From NCBI RefSeq assembly GCF_003751445.1, contig NZ_RJUU01000001.1:563001-627000 (forward strand): a stretch of 64,000 bases of DNA, in the 5' to 3' direction. This document shows, one piece after another, positions 48,904 to 58,148 of the stretch (the first letter of the stretch is position 1; the number at the start of each line of letters is the position of its first letter). The DNA is from Streptomyces sp. 840.1 (GTDB lineage Bacteria; Actinomycetota; Actinomycetes; Streptomycetales; Streptomycetaceae). The translations under genes were made by a program, and so were the position numbers. Under the pieces are notes generated by a model. The model worked only from the letters and a program-made list of their open reading frames with translations. It ran no database searches and had not been told where the DNA came from.

Positions 48904-50309
48904 TAACGCCAGCGGCTCACTTCGACGTTCTCCAGGACACCGAGGGCGTCCGGGACCAGTACGGCCGCCGAGTAGTAGGCCGTCACGAGGTAGGAGATGA
49001 TCGCCTGCTCGTCGATCCCCATGAACCGGACCGAGAGGCTGGGCTCGATCTCGTCGGGAATGCCCGTCTGCTGGAGCCCGACGACGCCCTGCTCGGACTC
49101 GCCCGTCCTCATGCAGATGATCGACGTGGTGCGGGCGTCGCTGACCGGGATCTTGTTCGACGGGAAGATCGGCACTCCGCGCCAGGCCGCCATGCGGTGA
49201 CCGCCGACGTCCACGCTCTCCGGCACCAGGCCGCGCTTGCTGCACTCCCGGCCGAAGGCGGCGATGGCCCGCGGGTGGGCCAGGAAGAGCTTCGATCCCC
49301 GGCGGCGCGACAGCAGTTCGTCCATGTCGTCCGGGCTGGGCACCCCGTCGTGGGGCTGGAGGCGCTGCTCGTAGTCGCAGTTGTTGAGCAGGCCGAACTC
49401 GCGGTTGTTGATCAGCTCGTGCTCCTGGCGCTCGCGCAGCGCCTCGACCGTGAGCCGCAGCTGCTGCTCGGTCTGGTTCATCGGCTGGTTGTAGAGGTCG
49501 GCGACCCGGCTGTGGACCTTCAGCACGGTCTGCGCGACGCTCAGTTCGTACTCGCGCGGCGCGGCGTCGTAGTCGACGTACGTGTGCGGGACGAGGGCCT
49601 CCCCGACATGTCCCGCGGACAGGTCGATGGCCGCCTCGCCGTACTTGTTGGTGCGCTGGTGCGGGATGGCCAGCAGCCTGGCGAGGTGCTCGCGCAGCGA
49701 GTCGGACCGCTCCGCGAGGTTGAGGACATCCGCCCGCTGCAGCGTCAGTACGGTGCAGTCGGTGACGGCGCGGGCCGTGTACTCCCAGAGGGCGTCCCCC
49801 TCGACGAGGGAGTGGTCGCCGAAGTAGGCCCCGTCCGCGTGCACTCCGAGCACCGTCTCGTCCCCGTAGGGGCCGGTGCCGATCTTCTCGACCCTGCCGT
49901 GCGCCAGCAGGAAGACCCGGTCCGCCGCGTCACCGGCCGTGGCCAGGAGGTGCCCGGCGGGAATGTCACGCTGCTCGCACCTGCGGGCCAGCTCGGCGAG
50001 CGCCTCCTCGTCCCCGAAGTCCCGCAGGGCCGGGAGCTCACCGAGCTCGGCGGGAATGACCGCCACTCGGTCGCCGGTCTGCACGAAGGTCACCCGGCCG
50101 TCGCCGACCGAGTAGCTCAGCCTCCGGTTCACCCGGTATGTGCCGCCCTGCACCTGGACCCACGGGAGCATCTTCAGCAGCCACCGCGAGGTGATCTCCT
50201 GCATCTGCGGGGCGGACTTGGTGGTCGTCGCGAGGTTCCGTGCGGCTGCCGTGCCAAGACTCTGCTGCGGCGGCACCTGCACGTTCTGAACCTCTTCACC
50301 AACGGACAT
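48903..50309 (-). CDS. Family 2B encapsulin nanocompartment shell protein
   Basis: A 468-residue HK97-fold shell protein. An N-terminal arm ([27 protein letters not shown] split at LLKM) precedes a cyclic-nucleotide-binding-like insertion (about residues 85-215; [25 protein letters not shown]), which marks family 2B. The shell P and A domains follow ([16 protein letters not shown] region, [17 protein letters not shown]). It assembles a protein compartment around a terpenoid-related enzyme, here probably the polyprenyl synthase downstream. The ATG at 50309 has GAGAGGA upstream. No terpene cyclase gene is present in the window. Confidence 0.93.
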   Translation of the reverse strand: MSVGEEVQNVQVPPQQSLGTAAARNLATTTKSAPQMQEITSRWLLKMLPWVQVQGGTYRVNRRLSYSVGDGRVTFVQTGDRVAVIPAELGELPALRDFGDEEALAELARRCEQRDIPAGHLLATAGDAADRVFLLAHGRVEKIGTGPYGDETVLGVHADGAYFGDHSLVEGDALWEYTARAVTDCTVLTLQRADVLNLAERSDSLREHLARLLAIPHQRTNKYGEAAIDLSAGHVGEALVPHTYVDYDAAPREYELSVAQTVLKVHSRVADLYNQPMNQTEQQLRLTVEALRERQEHELINNREFGLLNNCDYEQRLQPHDGVPSPDDMDELLSRRRGSKLFLAHPRAIAAFGRECSKRGLVPESVDVGGHRMAAWRGVPIFPSNKIPVSDARTTSIICMRTGESEQGVVGLQQTGIPDEIEPSLSVRFMGIDEQAIISYLVTAYYSAAVLVPDALGVLENVEVSRWR

Positions 50310-50450
50310 CTGACGTCCTCTCGATCATCGGCTGAACTGCAGCAGAAGCCTTTCAGCACGTGACTCGGCGCGCCATTACACAAAAGAGTGTGACTAATCG
50401 GGCTTTGGGCTGGGCACAACGCTGCGCGATGCCCGAGGAGCAGTTTATTT

Positions 50451-50468
50451 GCATCTCAGATACCAATT
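50451..50468 (+). promoter_or_regulatory. NsrR-like operator upstream of nsrR
   Basis: GCATCTCAGATACCAATT lies 16 bp before the nsrR start. It matches the site upstream of hmpA at 16 of 18 positions and resembles known Streptomyces NsrR sites, suggesting autoregulation. Confidence 0.75.
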
Positions 50469-50484
50469 ATCTACGGTGACGCCC

Positions 50485-50934
50485 ATGCGGCTCACGAGAT
50501 TCACCGACGTGTCACTGCGCGTACTGATGCGCCTCGCCGTCATGGAGAACGAGGAACCGCCGACCACCCGCGAGGTGGCGGCGGCCATGCGCGTGCCCTA
50601 CTCCCACGCCGCCAAGGTCGTGGCCCGCCTCCAGCACCTCGGCCTGGTCGAGGCGCGACGGGGCCGGGGCGGCGGACTCGCCCTCGCCGCGGGCGCCCGG
50701 ACCGCCTCGGTCGGCGGGCTCGTCCGCGAGCTGGAGGGCCCCGGCGACGTCGTCGAGTGCGAGGGCGCCACACCGTGCCCGCTGCGGTCGGCGTGCCGGC
50801 TGCGCGGCGCCCTGCGCGACGCGGCGGAGGCCTTCTACGCAGCGCTCGACCCGCTCACCGTCGCGGACCTCGTCGCCTCCCCCACCGGACCGCTCCTGAT
50901 CGGCATCAGCAGCGCCCGGCCGCCCGGCGACTGA
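50485..50934 (+). CDS. nsrR: NsrR: Rrf2 family nitric oxide sensor
   Basis: A 149-residue Rrf2-type regulator. It has a winged HTH (TREVAAAMRVPYSHAAKVVARLQHLG in pieces) and three cysteines spaced CEGATPCPLRSAC (Cys-x5-Cys-x5-Cys), ligands of the nitric-oxide-sensitive 4Fe-4S cluster in Streptomyces NsrR. The ATG at 50485 follows an NsrR-like site. The next gene is hmpA, its classic target. Nitric oxide destroys the cluster and lifts repression. Confidence 0.92.
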   Translation: MRLTRFTDVSLRVLMRLAVMENEEPPTTREVAAAMRVPYSHAAKVVARLQHLGLVEARRGRGGGLALAAGARTASVGGLVRELEGPGDVVECEGATPCPLRSACRLRGALRDAAEAFYAALDPLTVADLVASPTGPLLIGISSARPPGD

Positions 50935-51002
50935 ACCGCACCCCCACCCGCGCCGGGTGAGAGGCCGGCCCCCTCGCCCGAATCCGGCGAACCCATAAAT
51001 AC

Positions 51003-51020
51003 GCATCTTGGATACCAATT
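51003..51020 (+). promoter_or_regulatory. NsrR-like operator upstream of hmpA
   Basis: GCATCTTGGATACCAATT, 18 bp before the hmpA ATG, differs from the nsrR site at two central positions only. Confidence 0.78.
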
Positions 51021-51038
51021 CAAACACGAGGAGTCACG

Positions 51039-52235
51039 ATGCTCTCCGAGCCGTCGACCGTCACCGTCCGCGCCACCCTCCCCGCCGTCGGCGCGGCCAT
51101 CGGAGACATCGCGGATCTCTTCTACCGCAAGCTGTTCGACGCCCACCCCGAGCTGTCGCGCGACCTGTTCAACCGGGGGAACCAGGCCTCGGGCGCGCAG
51201 CGCCGGGCGCTCGCCGGCTCCATCGCCGCCTTCGCGGCCCAGCTGGTCGGGCACCCGGACACCCGCCCCGACGTCATGCTCGGCCGCATCGCGAACAAGC
51301 ACGCCTCGCTCGGCGTCACGGCCGCCCAGTACGACGTCGTGCATACCCACCTGTTCGCCGCCATCGCGGAGGTGCTCGGCGACGCGGTGACCCCGGAGGT
51401 CGCCGCCGCCTGGGACGAGGTCTACTGGCTGATGGCCAACGCCCTCATAGCCATCGAGGAGCGGCTGTACGCGCAGCGGGGCGTACTCGCCGGTGACGTC
51501 TGGCGGGACTGGGAGGTGGTTTCCCGGACCGAGGAGACCCCGGACGTCGCCACCTTCGGGCTCCGCCCCGCCGACGGTTCGCCCGCCCCCGGCTTCCGGC
51601 CCGGCCAGTACGTCTCGGTACGGTGCGAGCTCTCGGACGGCGCACGCCAGATACGCCAGTACAGCCTCTCCTCGGCCCCCGGCTCCCCGCTCCGCGCCAT
51701 CACCGTCAAGCGGGTGCGCGGCGAGGGCGTCCCGGACGGCGAGGTCTCGCACCGGCTCCACGCACGGGTCCGGCCGGGCGACCGGCTCCAGGTCTCGGCG
51801 CCGTACGGCGACCTCGTGCTGAAGTCGGACCGGGCCCCGCTCCTGCTCGCCTCCGCAGGCATCGGATGCACCCCGATGCTCTCGGTTCTGGAGCACCTGG
51901 CGAACGGCGGGCACCGCGGCCCGGTCACCGTCGTGCACGGCGACCGCTCCCCCGACGACCACGCCCTGCGCACCGCCCACACCGTGCTCACCGGCGAACT
52001 CCCCGAGGCCTCGGCACACTTCTGGTACGAGAACCCCGGGCCGGGCCACCCCGCGAACCGCACGGGCCTGGTCGACCTGACGGGCCTGGCCGTCGCCTCC
52101 GGCACCCACGCCTACCTGTGCGGCCCGCTGCCCTTCATGCGGTCGGTGCGCACCCAGCTGCTCGCCAAGGGCGTCCCCGCCGCCGACATCCACTACGAGG
52201 TGTTCGGCCCCGACCTGTGGCTCGCCGAGGACTGA
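51039..52235 (+). CDS. hmpA: Flavohemoglobin HmpA (nitric oxide dioxygenase)
   Basis: A 398-residue flavohemoglobin. The globin domain (residues 1-145) has the proximal His in IANKHASLGV; the reductase half has the FAD motif RQYSLSSAPG and NAD-binding segment LLASAGIGCTPMLSVL. It turns nitric oxide into nitrate with oxygen and NAD(P)H in the cytoplasm. The ATG has GAGGAG upstream. It is 104 bp after nsrR and each gene has its own NsrR-like site. Confidence 0.95.
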   Translation: MLSEPSTVTVRATLPAVGAAIGDIADLFYRKLFDAHPELSRDLFNRGNQASGAQRRALAGSIAAFAAQLVGHPDTRPDVMLGRIANKHASLGVTAAQYDVVHTHLFAAIAEVLGDAVTPEVAAAWDEVYWLMANALIAIEERLYAQRGVLAGDVWRDWEVVSRTEETPDVATFGLRPADGSPAPGFRPGQYVSVRCELSDGARQIRQYSLSSAPGSPLRAITVKRVRGEGVPDGEVSHRLHARVRPGDRLQVSAPYGDLVLKSDRAPLLLASAGIGCTPMLSVLEHLANGGHRGPVTVVHGDRSPDDHALRTAHTVLTGELPEASAHFWYENPGPGHPANRTGLVDLTGLAVASGTHAYLCGPLPFMRSVRTQLLAKGVPAADIHYEVFGPDLWLAED

Positions 52236-52385
52236 ACCGGGTCCGGCGCTCGCGGAATTGACCGGATCGGCTCGCACACCGCCCGAACAGAACACCGTGA
52301 ACAGCCCATGACTGGCTCAGGCCCCGGTTCGCCGGGTACAAGCGCTGTACGGGCATCTCTCCCCCACGCGCAAAAGGAGTCGGCC

Positions 52386-52976
52386 ATGTCCTCACCCATG
52401 TCCGCGAGCACCTTCCTCGCCGCCCTGAAGGACGAGGGGCTCACCGTCGTGCAGGTAGGCGACTGGCGAACCCACAACCGCAACCAGCAGGGCGACTGGG
52501 GCCCGGTCAACGGCGTGATGATCCACCACACCGTCACCAAGGGCACCGACGCCACCGTCCAGCTCTGCCGCGACGGCCACAGCGACCTGCCGGGGCCGCT
52601 GTGCCACGGCGTCATCGCCAAGGACGGCAGCGTCCACCTGGTCGGCTACGGCCGGGCCAATCACGCCGGCCTCGGCGACGACGACGTGCTGCGCGCCGTC
52701 GTCGCGGAGAAGGGCCTGCCGCCGGACAACGAGGCCAACACCGACGGGAACCGGCACTTCTACGGCTTCGAGTGCGAGAACCTCGGCGACGGCAAGGACC
52801 CCTGGCCCGACGTCCAGCTCGAAGCCATCGAGAAGGCCGCGGCCGCGGTCTGCCGCCATCACGGCTGGACCTCCAAGTCGGTCATCGGGCACCTGGAGTG
52901 GCAACCGGGCAAGGTGGACCCCCGCGGCTTCACGATGGCCGACATGCGGGCCCGGATCAACGCCCGCCTGAAGTAG
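52386..52976 (+). CDS. Peptidoglycan amidase (Amidase_2/PGRP fold)
   Basis: A 196-residue N-acetylmuramoyl-L-alanine amidase domain protein. The first zinc His is in GVMIHHTVTKG, the second likely in SVIGHLEWQPGKVDPRG, which also supplies the catalytic Lys region. There is no signal peptide, so it may be phage-derived, act after lysis, or use another export route. The ATG at 52386 follows AAAGGAG. It is monocistronic. Confidence 0.88.
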   Translation: MSSPMSASTFLAALKDEGLTVVQVGDWRTHNRNQQGDWGPVNGVMIHHTVTKGTDATVQLCRDGHSDLPGPLCHGVIAKDGSVHLVGYGRANHAGLGDDDVLRAVVAEKGLPPDNEANTDGNRHFYGFECENLGDGKDPWPDVQLEAIEKAAAAVCRHHGWTSKSVIGHLEWQPGKVDPRGFTMADMRARINARLK

Positions 52977-53016
52977 CCGCCCGCCGCCGGGACCGCGCCC
53001 CGTCCACAATGGGGAC

Positions 53017-53964
53017 ATGCCCGCCACACCGCCCGGTCCCCCCGCCCTCTCCCGGCTGCGGCCGGCACTTCCGTCACCCCTGCTGCCGGTCGAGGACGAC
53101 CGCTTCGGGCGGTACGGCGTGCGGCTGCTCCTCAAGCGCGACGACCTGATCCACCCGGATCTGCCGGGCAACAAATGGCGCAAGCTCGCCCCCAACCTGC
53201 TCGCCGCCGCCGGACGTCCCGTGCTGACGTTCGGCGGGGCGTACTCCAACCACCTGCGGGCCACGGCCGCCGCCGGACGGCTGCTGGGCTTCCGTACGGT
53301 CGGCGTCGTCCGCGGTGACGAGCTGGCCCACCGGCCGCTCAACCCCTCGCTGGCGCGGTGCGTCGCCGACGGCATGCGGCTGCACTTCGTGGACCGCCGG
53401 ACGTACCGCGCCAAGGCCGATCCAGAGGTCCTGGCCGGGCTGCTGAGCGCCCACGGGGAGTGCGAGGTCATCCCGGAGGGCGGCAGCAACGCCCTGGCCG
53501 CACAGGGCTGCACAGAGCTCGGGCGGGAGCTGCGCGGGCGGGCCGACGTGGCCGCGGTGGCCTGCGGCACGGGTGGCACCCTGGCCGGCCTCGCCGCCGG
53601 TCTCGCACCGGGGCAGCGCGCGCTCGGCGTCCCCGTCCTGCGCGGCGGCTTCCTGGGCGACGCGGTACGCGGCCTCCAGCGGGAGGCGTTCGGCGGACCG
53701 GCCGGCGACTGGTCCCTGGACGAACGCTTCCACTTCGGCGGCTACGCCCGCACCACCCCCGCCCTGCACGCCTTCGCGGACGACTTCGAGGACCGGCACG
53801 GCCTGCCGGTCGAACGGCTCTATGTGGCCAAACTCCTCCACGCGCTCACGACGCTGGCCGGGGAGGGCGCGTTCCCCGCCGGGAGTACGGTCGCCGCCGT
53901 GATCACCGGGCGCCCGGACCCCGCAGACGCGCCCGGCGCACCTCAGTCCGACTCCTCCCGGTAG
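53017..53964 (+). CDS. ACC deaminase/D-cysteine desulfhydrase family PLP enzyme
   Basis: A 315-residue PLP enzyme of fold type II. LPGNKWRKL carries the PLP Lys, FGGAYSNHLRATAAA the substrate loop and ACGTGGTLAGLAAGL the phosphate-binding Gly-rich loop. It may deaminate 1-aminocyclopropane-1-carboxylate or, more likely for this branch, desulfurate D-cysteine; residues that separate the two were not judged. The 3' end overlaps the convergent antiporter gene by 22 bp. Confidence 0.87.
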   Translation: MPATPPGPPALSRLRPALPSPLLPVEDDRFGRYGVRLLLKRDDLIHPDLPGNKWRKLAPNLLAAAGRPVLTFGGAYSNHLRATAAAGRLLGFRTVGVVRGDELAHRPLNPSLARCVADGMRLHFVDRRTYRAKADPEVLAGLLSAHGECEVIPEGGSNALAAQGCTELGRELRGRADVAAVACGTGGTLAGLAAGLAPGQRALGVPVLRGGFLGDAVRGLQREAFGGPAGDWSLDERFHFGGYARTTPALHAFADDFEDRHGLPVERLYVAKLLHALTTLAGEGAFPAGSTVAAVITGRPDPADAPGAPQSDSSR

Positions 53965-55541
53965 GCCGCCGCCTCCTCCAGGTCGAGGCGCCTGAGCAGG
54001 GTCCGCATCATCTCGTCGTCGATGCCCCGCTCGTCCCGCAGCCGCACGAAGACCTCGCGCTCGGCCTCGATCATCTCGCCGGCCAGCCGCCGGTAGGTGT
54101 CGTCCGCCGACTCCCCCGTCACCGGGTTCGACGCCCCGAGCCGCTCCCACACGGCGTTGCGGCGCCGCTCCAGCACGGTGCGCAGCCGGTCGGTGAGCGG
54201 CTGGGGCAGCCGGTTGCGCTCGTCGCCGAGCAGCTCCTCCAGGCGCGCCTCGGCGGCCGTGGACGCCTCGCTCTGCGCCTGCGCCTCCGCGAGGGTCTCG
54301 GCCTGCCGGTCGCGCCCCGGGAGGCGCAGCACGCGCACCAGGAGCGGCAGCGTGAGCCCCTGGATGACCAGGGTGCCGATGACCGTGGTGAACGTCAGGA
54401 AGAGGACCAGGTTGCGGGCCGGGAAGTCCGCGCCGCCGGCCGTGACCATCGGGATGGAGAACGCGATGGCGAGCGAGACGACACCGCGCATCCCGGCCCA
54501 GCCGACGATGAGCGGCGCGGTCCAGTCGGTCTCGGGCTCCCGGTCCCTGATCCGCTTCGACAGCCACCGGGGCAGGTAGGTCGCCGGATAGACCCAGACG
54601 AACCGGACCACGACGACCGCCAGGAACACCGCCACCGCGTACCAGAGCGCATCCGCGACGGCGTACGTACCGAGCCCCCTCAGTACGAAGGGCAGCTGGA
54701 GGCCGATCAGCGCGAAGACGGCGGACTCCAGGATGAAGGCGACCATCTTCCAGACGGCCGCCTCCTGGAGCCTGGTGGCGAAGTCGACCTGCCAGGACCG
54801 GTGACCCAGGTAGAGCGCGACGACGACCACGGCGAGCACTCCGGAGGCGTGCACCCGCTCGGCCGCCGCGTACGCCACGAAGGGGATCAGGAGCGACAGG
54901 GTGTTCTGGAGCAGGGGCTCCTTCAGATGGGTGCGCAGCCAGTGCAGCGGCACCATGAGCACCAGCCCGACCGCGACACCGCCGACCGACGCGAGGAAGA
55001 ACTCCCCGATTCCGGCGCCCCAGCTCATCCCCTCGCCCACGGCCGCCGCGAGGGCCACCTTGTACGCGGTGATCGCGGTGGCGTCGTTCACCAGGGACTC
55101 GCCCTGGAGGATCGTCGTGACCCTGGCCGGCAGGCCGACCCGGCGGGCGATGGCGGCGGCCGTGACCGCGTCCGGCGGGGCGATCACGGCGCCCAGCACC
55201 AGTGCGGCGGTGAGCGGCAGATCGGGCACCAGCCGGTAGGCCAGCCAGCCGACCGCGACGGTCGCGAACAGCACGTAGCCGACGGAGAGCAGCGCGACCG
55301 GGCGCAGATTGGCCCGCAGGTCGAGGTAGGAGCTGTCGACGGCGGCGGTGTAGAGCAGCGGCGGCAGCAGGAGCGGCAGCACGATGTGCGCGTCCAGGGT
55401 GTACGTCGGCACCCCCGGCACGTAGCTGCCGATGAGCCCCATGGCCACCAGCAACAGCGGGGCCGGTACCGGGGTGCGGCGGGCCAGCCCCGCCATCGCC
55501 GCACTCGCCGCGACCAGTGCCACCAGTGGCAACGCGTCCAT
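53943..55541 (-). CDS. Na+/H+ antiporter (NhaP/CPA1 type)
   Basis: A 532-residue transporter with about 12 membrane segments in the first 420 residues, including the CPA1 core signatures LGAVIAPPDAVTAAAIARR and ILQGESLVNDATAITAYK. A 110-residue cytoplasmic C-terminus is rich in Glu/Arg. The ATG at 55541 has GAGG 8 bases upstream; a longer start at 55574 is less likely. It is divergent from the UBP zinc finger gene with 35 bp between. It probably maintains pH and sodium balance. Confidence 0.93.
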   Translation of the reverse strand: MDALPLVALVAASAAMAGLARRTPVPAPLLLVAMGLIGSYVPGVPTYTLDAHIVLPLLLPPLLYTAAVDSSYLDLRANLRPVALLSVGYVLFATVAVGWLAYRLVPDLPLTAALVLGAVIAPPDAVTAAAIARRVGLPARVTTILQGESLVNDATAITAYKVALAAAVGEGMSWGAGIGEFFLASVGGVAVGLVLMVPLHWLRTHLKEPLLQNTLSLLIPFVAYAAAERVHASGVLAVVVVALYLGHRSWQVDFATRLQEAAVWKMVAFILESAVFALIGLQLPFVLRGLGTYAVADALWYAVAVFLAVVVVRFVWVYPATYLPRWLSKRIRDREPETDWTAPLIVGWAGMRGVVSLAIAFSIPMVTAGGADFPARNLVLFLTFTTVIGTLVIQGLTLPLLVRVLRLPGRDRQAETLAEAQAQSEASTAAEARLEELLGDERNRLPQPLTDRLRTVLERRRNAVWERLGASNPVTGESADDTYRRLAGEMIEAEREVFVRLRDERGIDDEMMRTLLRRLDLEEAAAYREESD

Positions 55542-55576
55542 CTCAGGGTCCTCGCATCCGTCGTAACCTGGCAATC

Positions 55577-55837
55577 ATGAGTGAGTGCCCGCACGTATCA
55601 GATCTGCCGCGCCCCGAGCCCGCACCCCTCGGCGAGACCTGTCCCGAATGCCGGGCAGCGGGCACCCACCCCGTGCAGTTGCGTCTCTGCCTGGTCTGCG
55701 GCCATGTCGGCTGCTGCGATTCCTCACCGATGCAGCACGCCACGGGCCACTTCAAGGAGACCGGTCATCCGGTGATGCGGAGCTTCGAGCCCGGTGAAAG
55801 CTGGCGTTGGTGCTTCGAGCACGGTTCGATCGTCTGA
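55577..55837 (+). CDS. UBP-type zinc finger protein
   Basis: An 86-residue protein with the ubiquitin-protease zinc finger pattern: CPHV, CPEC, CLVCGHVGCCD and HATGHFKETGHP. In bacteria these stand-alone domains have no known ubiquitin role. The stress-type promoter for the downstream anti-sigma/sigH operon overlaps its 3' end. The ATG lies 36 bp from the divergent antiporter start. Confidence 0.9.
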   Translation: MSECPHVSDLPRPEPAPLGETCPECRAAGTHPVQLRLCLVCGHVGCCDSSPMQHATGHFKETGHPVMRSFEPGESWRWCFEHGSIV

Positions 55838-55848
55838 CGTCTGGGTAC
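55824..55848 (+). promoter_or_regulatory. SigB/SigH-type stress promoter for the ushX-sigH operon
   Basis: GTTC (55824-55827), 15 bp, then GGGTAC (55843-55848) matches the consensus used by the SigB/SigH group in Streptomyces. It lies about 220 bp before ushX and would make the operon autoregulated with a long leader. Confidence 0.65.
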
Positions 55849-56069
55849 GTCAAACCGGCGCCTGTTGTTCGTAATTGACCGCCGCAGACCTCTAGCCACT
55901 GTGTGTACTCATGGGCTTACCATGAGTGACAGTCATGGGACGGGGTCTTGGCGACACGGCATCATGGATCGCGATAGCGTCGCCGGACCAAGAACCGAAG
56001 ACGTACCGCATGGCTCCGGGGCACTCTTCCCGGATCCTCGAATGAGTTTGTGCCACCTTGGAGGTGAGG

Positions 56070-56483
56070 GTGTCCCAGATCGCAGGCGAGCCCGGGAATC
56101 AGGACTTCGTAGAGGTCCGGCTGCCCGCTGCGGGTGCCTACCTGTCGGTGCTGCGTACGGCCACGGCCGGTCTCGCAGCGCGCTTGGACTTCACTCTCGA
56201 CGAGATCGAGGATCTTCGCATCGCGGTCGACGAGGCCTGCGCGATCCTGCTTCAGCAGGCCGTGCCCGGCTCCGTCCTCAGCTGCGTCTTCCGTCTCATC
56301 GACGATTCTCTCGAGGTGACGGTATCGGCCCCCACGACGGACGGGCGGGCCCCGGAGCGTGACACCTTCGCCTGGACGGTGCTCTCCGCACTGGCGGGCA
56401 AGGTCGACTCCACGGTCGCCGACGACCGGACGGTCAGCATCAGCCTGTACAAACAGCGCGGCGCGGGACCCGGGCCGGCGTGA
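56070..56483 (+). CDS. ushX: Anti-sigma factor (RsbW-like) of SigH
   Basis: A 137-residue RsbW/SpoIIAB-type protein with a HATPase-like fold (FTLDEIEDLRIAVDEACAIL carries the N-box region). I chose the GTG at 56070 because GGAGGTGAG lies 5 bases upstream. Its stop overlaps the sigma factor start as GTGA. In S. coelicolor the equivalent pair is UshX/PrsH and SigH, where this protein holds SigH inactive until stress. The kinase boxes are weakly conserved, so regulation may be by binding alone. Confidence 0.88.
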   Translation: MSQIAGEPGNQDFVEVRLPAAGAYLSVLRTATAGLAARLDFTLDEIEDLRIAVDEACAILLQQAVPGSVLSCVFRLIDDSLEVTVSAPTTDGRAPERDTFAWTVLSALAGKVDSTVADDRTVSISLYKQRGAGPGPA

Positions 56484-57460
56484 GCAACGGGAACGGGGAC
56501 GGTCCTGTGCGGGACGAGACGATCCGACCAGGGGTGGTGCACGCGGCAGGCATCCCGGAGCAGCAGGCCATGACTCATCCGGTGGACGGGGCCGACCTGC
56601 CCCGTGCGGTGGACGGGGCGGACGGGCCCGCTGGCCGTACGGTCGCGGTGGAGCAGTCGCAGGCGGAGCGGGCAGGCCAGATGAGCGAGCACAGGCACCA
56701 CGATCCGAACGACCGCAGCGGGGCGCGGGCGTTGTTCATCGAGCTGGGCAAGCTCCCCGAGGGCTCGCCCGAGAAGGCCGAGCTTCGCAATCGGCTGGTG
56801 CGGATGCATCTGCCGCTGGTGGAGCACCTGGCCCGGCGGTTCCGCAACCGGGGCGAGCCGCTGGACGATCTGACCCAGGTCGCCACGATCGGCCTGATCA
56901 AGTCGGTGGACCGGTTCGATCCGGAGCGGGGCGTCGAGTTCTCGACGTACGCCACGCCCACGGTCGTCGGTGAGATCAAACGCCATTTCCGTGACAAGGG
57001 CTGGGCGGTGCGGGTGCCGCGCCGCCTCCAGGAGCTGCGGCTCTCGCTGACCACGGCGACCGCGGAGCTCTCCCAGCAGCACGGCCGCTCGCCCACGGTG
57101 CACGAGCTGGCGGAACGTCTCGGCATCTCCGAGGAGGAGGTGCTGGAGGGGCTGGAATCGGCCAATGCCTACAGCACCCTCTCCCTGGACGTGCCGGACA
57201 CCGACGACGAGTCCCCCGCGGTCGCGGACACGCTCGGCTCGGAGGACGAGGCGCTGGAGGGCGTCGAGTACCGCGAGTCGCTCAAGCCGCTGCTGGAGGA
57301 CCTGCCACCGCGTGAGAAGCGGATTCTGCTGCTCCGGTTCTTCGGCAACATGACCCAGTCGCAGATCGCGCAGGAGGTCGGCATCTCGCAGATGCACGTC
57401 TCACGGCTGCTGGCCCGCACCCTGGCCCAGCTGCGCGAGCGGCTGCTCGTCGAGGAGTAG
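56480..57460 (+). CDS. sigH: SigH-like stress sigma factor (SigB/F/G group)
   Basis: A 326-residue sigma factor. Region 2 (FSTYATPTVVGEIKRHFRDKGW), region 3 and region 4 (MTQSQIAQEVGISQMHVSRLL) are complete. The first 80 residues are an extra low-complexity extension; in S. coelicolor SigH exists in several sizes through alternative starts and processing, and internal starts (for example the Met near 56682) could give a shorter form. GTG start, overlapping ushX by 4 bp. It is expected to direct osmotic and other stress promoters and possibly its own. Confidence 0.92.
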   Translation: MSNGNGDGPVRDETIRPGVVHAAGIPEQQAMTHPVDGADLPRAVDGADGPAGRTVAVEQSQAERAGQMSEHRHHDPNDRSGARALFIELGKLPEGSPEKAELRNRLVRMHLPLVEHLARRFRNRGEPLDDLTQVATIGLIKSVDRFDPERGVEFSTYATPTVVGEIKRHFRDKGWAVRVPRRLQELRLSLTTATAELSQQHGRSPTVHELAERLGISEEEVLEGLESANAYSTLSLDVPDTDDESPAVADTLGSEDEALEGVEYRESLKPLLEDLPPREKRILLLRFFGNMTQSQIAQEVGISQMHVSRLLARTLAQLRERLLVEE

Positions 57461-57523
57461 CCGGACGGTGTGCGCGGCCCCGGGAGACCGGCGGCCGCCC
57501 GCATCCCGGTTCACACGTACGCG

Positions 57524-57985
57524 TCAGGCTTCCGGGTCCGTGTCGGGCTCGGCGCCCGGCCGGCGGATGCCCAGCGCGACGATCGTCGTCGGCCGCGCCA
57601 GCTGGTACAACGCCGTCAGCGACACCGCCGCCAGGACGATCCCGGCCGGGATCAGCGCGCCCTGGGACCGCAGCAGCGTCCACGCCACCGGCAGCGCGAT
57701 GATCTGGGTGATGAGGGCGGGGCCGCGGCTCCAGCTGCGCCGCCGCAGCAGCCCACGGGCGGCGAACAGCGGGATCAGCCCGAGGGCGATCAGCGTCAGA
57801 CCGCCCATCTCGGCCTGCTGCGGGCTCTCGGGGCGGCCGAGCAGCCCCATGACCAGCATGTAGATCCCGCCGATGACGAGGGCCGCGCCCTCCAGGGCGT
57901 TGAGTCCGGCCACGAGCGTGATCCTGGCCGGCTTCGGCGGCTCGGCCAGAGGCATCGACGAGGGCGCGTTCTGCTGAGTACTCAC
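57524..57985 (-). CDS. Small integral membrane protein, hypothetical
   Basis: A 153-residue protein with about four membrane segments (ALEGAALVIGGIYMLVMGLLG in part, MGGLTLIALGLIPLFAARG, ALITQIIALPVAWTLL, IPAGIVLAAVSLTALYQL), a polar N-terminus and an acidic tail. I do not recognise a named family. The GTG at 57985 was chosen since further upstream the frame turns Cys/Pro-rich. From memory it holds the place of SCO5242 beside sigH. Confidence 0.75.
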   Translation of the reverse strand: MSTQQNAPSSMPLAEPPKPARITLVAGLNALEGAALVIGGIYMLVMGLLGRPESPQQAEMGGLTLIALGLIPLFAARGLLRRRSWSRGPALITQIIALPVAWTLLRSQGALIPAGIVLAAVSLTALYQLARPTTIVALGIRRPGAEPDTDPEA

Positions 57986-58148
57986 CCCTGCAGGTTGGCA
58001 CCCCGGAGCCGCCGAAGCGAAGCCGGGGTCACGGATCCACCGGAAACCGGCCGTCACGATCGGCCCACCGCGCCCGGACCGTCACCCTGCGTGAGGGCCG
58101 GCAGGCAGGACTTCAGGCCTTTACCCCGCGGTAGGTAGTCTGGCGGTC

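Noticed and set aside
47539..49245. 568-residue form of the polyprenyl synthase
   Set aside because: The far N-terminal part lies inside the encapsulin gene and is a frame shadow; only the stretch up to about 48870 remains possible.
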